Source: Micropterix aruncella (lineage: Eukaryota; Arthropoda; Insecta; Lepidoptera; Micropterigidae). From it: a stretch of DNA of 64,000 nt. The notes under the pieces were generated by a model that saw only the letters and a list, made by a program, of their open reading frames with translations, did no database searches and was not told the origin of the DNA. Location: assembly GCA_944548615.1 (NCBI GenBank), contig OX155963.1, positions 30,159,985-30,223,984 of the forward strand, written 5' to 3'. Below, piece after piece: positions 56,753 to 64,000 of this stretch; within the stretch, counting starts at the first letter, position 1, and each line of letters starts with the position of its first letter. The translations under genes and the position numbers were made by a program.

Positions 56753-58199
56753 TATACTATAATTTCTTTTTATGGATTTTTCATATGCAACCTCTTGAAG
56801 TGTATTAATTTGTGTTGGAGATAGGTTGAAAGATTCAAAGCCGGAATATAAAAATGATTAATGCTATAAATGCAGCCGCATGGCAATAGAATTACAAAGC
56901 CATTTATATTGCACGTGTTATGTTCTTGTAAACTCTAGTGCTTTTCCGGATTTTCCAAGTTTGCTTTCGCGTAAATTAAACAATGCTAAATGAATTTAAA
57001 AAATGATACTAGATTGTATCAGTTTTTTTGCTACCGGGTTATTATTTATGCCATTTTAATTGTACATGTCTATTTTATTGTAGATTATTGTGAAATGCAA
57101 ATTGAAATGTATTAACTCACATATAAAATTCAATATATTAGAGTACAGTGGTCGTCTGTTTTTAACCCAAATATTGTCCTAAGAGCAATATTTTGCAGTA
57201 TAAAAATACGATGGCTATATGGTGCATTACCATATATATAGAACTCATTTTATGTTTGTCTTTCACTGGAATTTTACCCATTCATTCATAAAATCATAAT
57301 CCACAAGCCATAATCCAGTTTACTTAACTATGTTTCTGCTGTTTCTGAAAATGGTTTTGCGATTTTAGAGACATACAAAGACACCAAGACAAGTCAATGG
57401 TCGAAAACATTCGAACTTAATTAACAATTCTCGCTTCGTGTCGCTGATTCACCGGCGGGTGACATTTTTGTGTCGATACGTTGGCATATTTCTAAAAACG
57501 AAAACAGAAGATAGGCTCATCATCGTCTACTAAAGAGATAGGCTTGAACCTTCAACGTACATAATATGCTAGTCTCGCAAAATTACATAAAAACTAGTCA
57601 GAATCCAGAATCGCCTCATTCATCTGAAATCCGTGTATCTGGTCATCCGAAATACACGAAATGTTGCCACTATAGAATCAACGGACGAATATTTTTATTC
57701 ATAAAAGGTTTCCTAAGAATTGCATTTAAATTAAAGAATAATTGTAAGCTCTTAAATCAGATATCAATAAATCTATAGGCATTCTGATAATTATAAATAC
57801 AATGCTTCTTTATTATCTTAATTATAATACCTATATAACAGTGGGAGTTTTATCAAAACGATACTTTTGCAGTAGATGTAACGCTTTGACATAATCTTCC
57901 ATGGTAATTTTAACATTGTCAATTTTATAATAACTTGTTCCTCGACTTTTATACAGAACAAAATACTTCAGTATCTTGGTAGGGTCGTCTTCTTATGATT
58001 ATGTCATAATATGTCTGTGTATTAGCATCTTCGCTAATGTCATATATTTTGTCACAAGACACAGAATCAAAGTTTTTTTAATGAATTATGTATCACTTTG
58101 ATAAAACTCACATTTTCCGCTTGATAAAAAAGGTTTTTGAATCGTTTTCTACAAATTTCTTTTCCCTGGGGTCTCCGGCTCCGAGAGAAATATATGAAA
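56753..58199. other. AT-rich non-coding DNA
   Basis: Nothing recognised. Confidence 0.5.
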
Positions 58200-58893
58200 C
58201 TAGCTGACCCGTGCTGACTTCGTTGGGCGGTAAAACTTTTTACTTGTGATGAAATTATGAGTGTGGTTTGGTTAGTACTGAGTGCTGTTTTATTTCCTGA
58301 CTGCCAAAAGAAGGGTTATATTTTTACTGCATATGTATGTATTGTATTTGCATGCCGATTTGACTGTGTTACCGTTATTTGTGAGTGTCTTCTTGTGAGT
58401 GTCTTATTTGTAAGTGTCTTATCTTTAAAGTCTTTTGTTTTAAACACTTGAGACGATAAATTTACTTATGTTGATAATAATTCATAATTGTTGATAATAT
58501 GACCAATAAACATGACCTAACGATTTAAAATACTTTTTTAATTTGAAAAACTACTTTTTGTGACTTAAATATAAAAGTTAGACATATGCTGCCGCTGACT
58601 TTTTTATAGGCAATATCAAGCTCTACAACTTTCCTCTAGAACTTAATCAAATATCTCTCATCGTTAAGGCAGCGTTATAGAAACGTTTTTGTTCGACCGT
58701 TTTTTCCGACTTACTTTGGAAATCCGTCTACCACGACAAAGTCTTTTCATTTTTCGGATTAATATATAGCCTATGACACTCACAAATAACGTGGCTTTCT
58801 ATTGATAAAAGAATTTTCAAAATCGGTTCAGCAGATCCAGAGATTACTTCCTACAACCTCACAAACTTTACCTCTTTATAATATTAGTATAGA
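58200..58893 (-). mobile_element. Non-autonomous Helitron, family 2, copy B (complete)
   Basis: Minus strand: starts TCTATACTAATATTATAAAG and ends CACGGGTCAGCTAG followed by T, the Helitron signature. It is the inverse of 20111-20905 over most of its length. An internal (GTGAGTGTCTT)n short array lies at 58380-58430. No Rep/helicase. Confidence 0.85.
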
Positions 58894-59479
58894 TCATTAA
58901 AAAACTCTTTTTGAAAACAAACATTATCACTTTGATAAAGCGATACTCAATTTAGCTCAGAATTCATTAAAATATATATAAATATGTACAGTGCTTATAA
59001 TTGATGCGATAATAAATTCTCGAACGTTGGCATATTTGCTACTTCACTGTTGTAAGTCATTTCTTGACCGGTCGAAAGCCAGCCTTCGCGCGCAATAAAC
59101 TGCGCCGCAACTTTTTGGTCGATTTTGTAAATAAATACTAATAATATATTTTTTCCATGAATTCCCTCTTATTACCTAGTAATAACTCTTGTTTGTCATG
59201 TATATTATATATTTATATAATATTATTGGGCCGGCCGAAACGGCGCGGATCTGTCAAACGTCGCAAAATGCCTATAGGCATTGTTGGCGTCCGACGGGTT
59301 AATAGTGCTTCATATATGGGTTTATAAATGAAAATTTTGAAACGATAGGTAGGTGCGTACAATGCGTCCAATGCGTACAAGCGACATACAATGTGTCGCT
59401 TTTCTGGGTAATTGCTAAAATACCCAGGAAAGCGACGCAACGACGCTTCATCAAAGCGAAATTTCGGGAAAGTATAGAA
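58894..59479. other. Non-coding stretch
   Basis: Nothing recognised. Repeated CAATGCGT words at 59360-59395. Confidence 0.45.
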
Positions 59480-59798
59480 TGCCATGTATCAACCAGGTTT
59501 CTGTGATTTTTGATTGCTGATTATGTTTGGAATTCCGACATGGTTCTCTCAGTGGTCCTTCCCCGCTATTTTCTTTGTCGTTGCTCGTATGCCAGCGCAA
59601 ATATCAGTGTGTTGCTTGACGGCGCGTGCGCGGATCTCGGCGATAAGTAATTGCGTTAATTAATTTGATTAGCAGTGTGGCGTTTAAACGAGTCCGTCGG
59701 TTGGCCAAGTCGCGCCGATCCGATGGACTCCAATACTTTTATTGCGATGCGCGCAATATTATGTAGGATTTCCCAATTAATAATTAGATCGTAATATT
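59480..59798. other. CpG-richer unique island 1.1 kb upstream of the Runt exon
   Basis: No repeat partner. Homeodomain-like AT cores (TAATTGCGTTAATTAATTTGATTAG, 59647-59671, read in parts) lie among CpG-rich sequence, with TTTTATTGCG at 59736. Position and composition make it a candidate proximal regulatory element. Confidence 0.35.
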
Positions 59799-59850
59799 TA
59801 TATATGTATGTATGTATGTATGTATGTGAATATGCATATATATGCATGTG
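59799..59850. repeat. (TATG)n microsatellite
   Basis: About seven TATG units followed by palindromic ATGCATATATATGCAT. Confidence 0.9.
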
Positions 59851-59930
59851 TTGGGGAGACCAGGGCTGGTAGGCGCTTTTTTTAGTTTATATTATTTTAC
59901 TCTCCTGACAGGGATATATATATATATAAT

Positions 59931-59998
59931 AAACGGAAAGCATACATAGATGAACCTTGAACACATAACAATCCTTTTTTGTTGGGCAGTCGTGTAAA
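59931..59998 (+). repeat. Dispersed repeat, partner at 2208-2275
   Basis: Second copy of the 65-bp element ending GTTGGGCAGTCGTGTAA. Confidence 0.7.
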
Positions 59999-60527
59999 AA
60001 AGAAAATACATAGGAACATTTAAAAACCCAATGATTCTGCGCCACTCCTAACTAGGCAGCGCGTTTTTCAAGGAAGACAATACACTTATATAAAAGCAAT
60101 CTAATATGTAATTTTATGTAAAAAGGTTTTGTAGTCTAGCAATGGTTTCATAACCAAAGATCAAAAATCATCACTTTTTTATTATATTATATGTTTAAAG
60201 GAATTTGGTTGAAAACACGAGGGATTAGCCACTTCAATCTTTTTTTTCTTAAAAGTTACGAAAAGGAGGGACGAGTAGCCGTTCATTTTGTTTCTGTCTA
60301 GTGCTATCTTTAAGTTGGACATATTCTGAAATTGTCAGTCTCGAAATATACATATAGGATATATCTATAGGAAAAAACTTTATCGAACGGCCCATCGTAT
60401 CAGACAAACAAACGGACATTGCATTTTATTATGATACATATACTTGCATTTGATAATGATACAAGAGATTGCTTCTTCTTTTTAATATACTACAAATTCG
60501 GTTCTTACACAATAATTAAAATTGGAT

Positions 60528-60687
60528 TTTACGGCGTGAAGTTGGTGGCCCGCGGCGTTTAGGCATTGTTGCAAACACCATTGCTCGACTGGCATCACGC
60601 CAGTTAGCCCTGAACAACTGTGTTTACAACAACTCCGAATCTACGAGTGCCACTAACTTCATGCTGTAAAATTCATTTTTAGTTGTA
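60528..60687. mobile_element. Diverged CGACGTTTC-family foldback
   Basis: Arms TTACGGCGTGAAGTTGGTGG and CACTAACTTCATGCTGTAAA pair imperfectly. The right half resembles 44420-44486 (ACAAC..CGAATCTACGAGTGC..ACTTCA.. TAAAATTCATTTTTA). It lies 230 bp upstream of the Runt exon. Confidence 0.5.
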
Positions 60688-60689
60688 GC

Positions 60690-60915
60690 CTTTAATTTTA
60701 TAATGTAAATTGTCCCTTTATCATTTAGCAAAGCGGCTGAGAACAACATCTAACATCTTATGACAGAATTACTTTGATGCAATAAAAAAAAATTCGTTAT
60801 CAATAGATCTCAAAGTGCATTGTATCTGAATAAGTGTTTAAAGTAAGTGAAGTGGACGCGTGCCAGCAATCGTGAAAGATCGAGAGTGTTCGGGAGTGTT
60901 CGCCGGGAGTGTCGG
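60690..60915 (+). promoter_or_regulatory. Putative 5' UTR/promoter of the Runt-family gene
   Basis: From about 60845 the sequence turns G+C-rich and lies in front of the start codon. AAAGTAAGTGAAG at 60840 is also a good splice-donor word, so an upstream non-coding exon ending there cannot be excluded. I see no strong TATA box. Confidence 0.35.
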
Positions 60916-61048
60916 ATGCATCTCCCGGTTTCCCGTCCCATGGCGGAAGGAGGCGACGCTTCTGCCGGCTCACCGCCCGCGTCCCACGAGATCTGGTGGA
61001 CAGAGAGTCTGGTCTACGAGGCGCAGCAGGAGTACCCTGGAGAGCTGG
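60916..61048 (+). CDS. Runt/RUNX transcription factor, first coding exon
   Basis: The exon codes for 44 residues plus one base: MHLPVSRPMAEGGD.., a Pro/Ser-rich stretch, then WWTESLVYEAQQEYPGEL, and ends CTGG|GTAAAT, a good splice donor in phase 1. 'PGEL' followed by a split Gly/Val codon is the beginning of the Runt domain, whose next residues are V-R-T; a next exon starting with T would restore Val. MHLP at the start is also seen in insect Runt proteins. The start is secure: TAA (60844) lies in frame upstream with no earlier ATG after it. Runt proteins bind TGYGGT DNA in the nucleus with a CBF-beta partner and act in segmentation, neurogenesis and haematopoiesis. The exon is GC- and CpG-rich, unlike its surroundings. 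Paralogue (runt, lozenge, RunxA/B) undecided. Confidence 0.72.
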
Positions 61049-61254
61049 GTAAATATCTACTAACTTCTTTTACATAATATATCAAATCCTATGATTTTAA
61101 AAGGGGAGTGAATGGGTGAGATGGACGCTCACATGTGGCAAGAGAGCCGTTCTAAACCTTCCACAGCCGGTCGCTATCCGGAGTCCACCGCTCACCCCCC
61201 CCCCCCAGAAGAATAGTAATAATATTATGATGGTTTTCATGGCAGCTCAGATTC

Positions 61255-61840
61255 TATCTATTGCTATTTATCTATTTATTTATCCATAATTATTTATTTA
61301 CACAAAGTACAAAAAAGTTGCAATCTGGTCAAATGATTGTGCCAACGCAGTAACCCGTCTTTTAGGATATCAAAATACTTGATACATAACGTTAGCTTAA
61401 TGCAGGTTGTCCAGTCACGTCGTGTAAAGTATGTGTTTTGGTAGTCTCTGTTGATTCCGCCAAAGCCATCATTAATTTCACAGAGATACAGAGGGCTGTG
61501 ATTCCGCCCATCTACGCTAAAGGTCTTGTACGGGTATTCGTTAATGTTAAGCGTCAGCACATGTATATTTAATCAAGCATGTGTCTGTTTTAGTCCATAC
61601 GTTACCTTTTCAAATACAAATTCCCAGGTGTTACTCTAAAATAAAAGCACCGTATCGTCGGCAAAAGATTCATAACACCTGGTATCTCCTGCCTGCAAAA
61701 GTTATATATATTCACCAGAAACAATATTGGTCCTAATGCAATCCCTTGAGGAACACCGTAGCCATTTTTCATCCAGTTACTTGTTGTGTCAATCAGTTTC
61801 ACCCGTTGCGTTCGTCCTGTAGTATAACAAAGCACAGTAA
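61255..61840 (-). pseudogene. LINE reverse-transcriptase fragment with FADD motif
   Basis: Minus strand: GRTQRVKLIDTTSNW, then GYGVPQGIALGPILFLVNIY (motif 4 of LINE reverse transcriptase). The catalytic FADDTVLLF follows in another frame (61651-61672), then LTLNINEYPYKTFSVDGRN and a palm/thumb continuation to 61294. Several frameshifts and stops. The 3' end has a (TATC/TATT)n tail at 61255-61300. A jockey-like LINE inserted in the Runx intron, truncated and dead. Confidence 0.82.
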
Positions 61841-62552
61841 TATACAGGATGAGTTTTAATTAACCGGCATCCTTGAAGTGGGTGAATTAGTAGGAGCAAA
61901 TAAGGAACTTTTGATATAAATTTGTAAAAGAATAATAATTAAGTAAATAATTCTAAAAATAATAATCTAATAATTTTAAAAATAGGAGTTAAGCAAAAAC
62001 TAACATAGCATTTTTTACCAAAATATATTTTAAACCTTATAAATCAAAACCGAAAGGAAATCGACCCATAGTTATTAGGTTTTTTTGTTGATGGATTTTG
62101 ACGCATTTTATGCAGACATTCGTGATGGGGAAAAAACAAACTGTACATTTAAAGAAAAAGAGACCAAAAAAATAAAATACCCTTTATTTTGACATTGGCA
62201 TGACTATTCTAAATCGCCAATATTCACAATGGATACATTTGAAATCCATTTTTTACTATAGGTCGGATAAAACTTGTTAACTGTAACAATACAGGTTTCT
62301 TATTTTGTAAACATTGGGATATCTAATAGAGAAACTCGTCACACGTGTGTCTACTGAATACTTAAACATGGATCCGCATTAACAAAACATGAAACCGTAA
62401 CAATAATAAATTACTGGGATCTCCATAAATTATTCATAGATATTTTTATAGTCAATATAATATCGAGCTGAGGTTATTGATTGTTTAAATCAGGTATAAA
62501 TTTACGTATCTAAACATTGAAAATGACGTTTAGATGCGGTAACGTGTCCGGG

Positions 62553-62741
62553 TCAGGTTAGGACACGTCTCTCCAAAAATGTGGGGCCTGGATGGCCTTG
62601 TCGTTCGCCTCTTTTAGGTCCTGGTGTGTGATGGGGGTTGACAACTGCGGGATGGATAGGAGGTGGTCTCCAATCTGCATCGTTCCACTGTCGCATATTG
62701 AGTTCTCTGTGTAGCCCCAGCGGACGAGATTTGCTCAGCAT
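62553..62741 (-). other. Coding-like minus-strand stretch, unknown
   Basis: SRPLGLHRELNMRQWNDADW and a Pro-rich continuation. G+C is above background. It may be a piece of a retroelement ORF; no family recognised. Confidence 0.25.
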
Positions 62742-63814
62742 CTAGACACCCACCCTCAGTCAGTTGAGTTCTGTTCTGTTCCTGTTCCTTAACATCCTCG
62801 TAAAGGTAATAAAAAATATAAAAGATAGAGGATGAGGATTTAGGATTGTGAAGACAGTTAATATTATTGTTGTATTTATGTCTATCTTTCTACCTTCCTA
62901 CGTTCATATTTAGTATATTCTGGATCTTTCTGTCTTTCCTTTCATTTGATGTTTCATTGTATCGCTGATCCACTTATCCTCTTCGCTAGTTTTCGTATCC
63001 ATTTTATTAGTTTTAAATATTCGGTGGACGGCTTTCCACGGTTTGACATTGTTATGTCCCAATTATTCCCATTCCTCTTTCGTTTAGTCAAATTATCCCA
63101 TGTCATGATTAGGAGAAACTTCCTGTGTGTATATCGTACTTCCTACGTTCCCTTTGCCTGCTGAGCGGTATTTGCGGTAACTTCTTGCGATGGATGTGAC
63201 TGTAGTTATTCCCCCTGTAGGTCTTAAGGCGACATGAGACAATTTAGGCGTCAATTTTGTAGGGTTTGACCAATAAAAATCCAGCGTTAAAGAAGCGTCA
63301 GGCACAGATTCTATGTCCGCTCGCGCAGGCGACTGGACTAGCACGGAATAACTTTCTCTGCGCAGTGGTGGTATAAGGGTGTTAATGGTAAAGCAATATT
63401 TAGCGTAACTCTCAGAGCGCAATTGTAATTAATTTAGGGACTAAATAAAAAATGTTGCTAAACGCGACGCTAGAGAATTTACCAGTCAAATAATCAAATC
63501 AAAATAAAACACACTCACCGCTTACATTGTAGGAGTAATCGAGCCTTGAAGTTTTCGAAATCAGTTTAAAGCCTTAATGTCCAAGGCACTGAGCAACTTT
63601 TTTGAGTCTAAATTGTATCTAAATTGGTTCCTTATCGAAGGATTCGCTTTGGAACATTTTTATATTTTTCGAAAAATTCATAAAACTAAAGCTCTTCAGA
63701 TATGGTCGGTCCCAGGTTTTATGTCACATTATTTTTTTGCGATCGTTTTTCTTTCGAAAAGCTTGCAGGCGAGTTTCTAGCTAGTTCCTCAGCGTTTATG
63801 TATGGTAACGTTAA
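62742..63814. other. Intronic non-coding DNA
   Basis: Nothing recognised. The 109-aa minus frame at 63093-63422 has no domain. Confidence 0.4.
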
Positions 63815-64000
63815 GTAGAGGCCGCGCAAGAATTAAGTAGAAGCCGACCTCGAACCTGGGACCAGACTGGAAGATGGAGAAATCTGGTAGTGAGGGTGTG
63901 AGGTCAGCCCGCGAGTTTGGCGTATCTTTACTGTGGATTGTATTGTCCACAAAGTCGTTTTCGTTTATTCCGTGGGAGACAGAATGGCTCTATGTCATTG
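63815..64000 (+). mobile_element. R670 repeat, partial copy at window edge
   Basis: Starts inside the family (GAGGCCGCGCAAG, CCGACCTCGAACC, GGAGAAATCTGGT) and runs through GGATTGTATTGTCC and GGGAGACAGAA toward the tail, cut by the window end. It is diverged from the other copies. Confidence 0.7.

Larger units (their letters stand above)
61049..64000 (+). other. First intron of the Runt-family gene (5' part)
   Basis: Begins GTAAATATC and continues beyond the window; no Runt-domain exon is present in the remaining 2.95 kb. It contains a C13-14 run (61193-61206), a LINE fragment, a possible element scrap and an R670 copy. Intronic status follows from the exon call. Confidence 0.55.

Noticed and set aside
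60847..60915. Upstream GTG extension of the Runt exon
   Set aside because: It has no ATG and directly follows an in-frame TAA; eukaryotic initiation at ATG 60916 is far more likely.

Overview
The window is AT-rich, repeat-dense eukaryotic DNA. The repeats are of types common in Lepidoptera: Lep1-like non-autonomous Helitrons that start TC, end CTAG and sit between A and T; jockey/CR1-like LINE tails containing AATAAGTCCGCC; and hAT and PIF/Harbinger relics. I infer a moth or butterfly genome. There is no operon-like organisation, no rRNA, tRNA or CRISPR array, and nearly every open reading frame is short and random.

The one convincing host coding feature is a short first coding exon at 60916-61048 (+). 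It encodes MHLP... ending in EYPGEL followed by a phase-1 splice donor, which fits the start of a Runt/RUNX transcription factor just before the Runt domain. Everything after 61048 would be its first intron, and the preceding 60 kb is its upstream region or the gap between clustered Runx paralogues.

The dominant repeat is a family I call R670 (my label): units of about 660-720 bp, GC-richer than their surroundings, with about 13 copies or parts in this window. One end always carries GTCGAC or GTTGAC; the other is often truncated. Full copies are flanked by target-site duplications (TSDs) of 9-17 bp, and the head has pol III A/B-box-like motifs. This fits a long SINE or other non-autonomous retroelement that I do not recognise. 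Two copies lie in tandem between three identical 14-bp direct repeats (40074-41442). Another sits inside a LINE reading frame (31196-31861). Another was caught in a roughly 4.5-kb inverted duplication (22608-27169).

Other layers: foldback or TIR elements at 82-295, 2651-3300, 4354-5267 (Harbinger, with broken transposase), 5745-5965, 10695-11830, 12131-12902, 44339-44486, 52474-53557 and 53826-54247; two hAT elements (17084-18564; 47562-48661 with exact 8-bp TSD); a 70-bp perfect palindrome centred on two abutting hAT ends (49377-49446); four Helitron copies; two copies of a tRNA-derived SINE whose 3' end resembles the local LINE tail; and at least seven LINE fragments, all 5'-truncated and frameshifted.

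Between the repeats are CpG-richer, apparently single-copy islands (3301-3790, 8531-8930, 12950-13330, 15351-15790, 16700-16995, 33010-33430, 48740-49160, 51225-51660, 59480-59760). These are the best candidates for regulatory DNA of the Runx gene or unannotated first exons; the rest is AT-rich DNA in which I see nothing.
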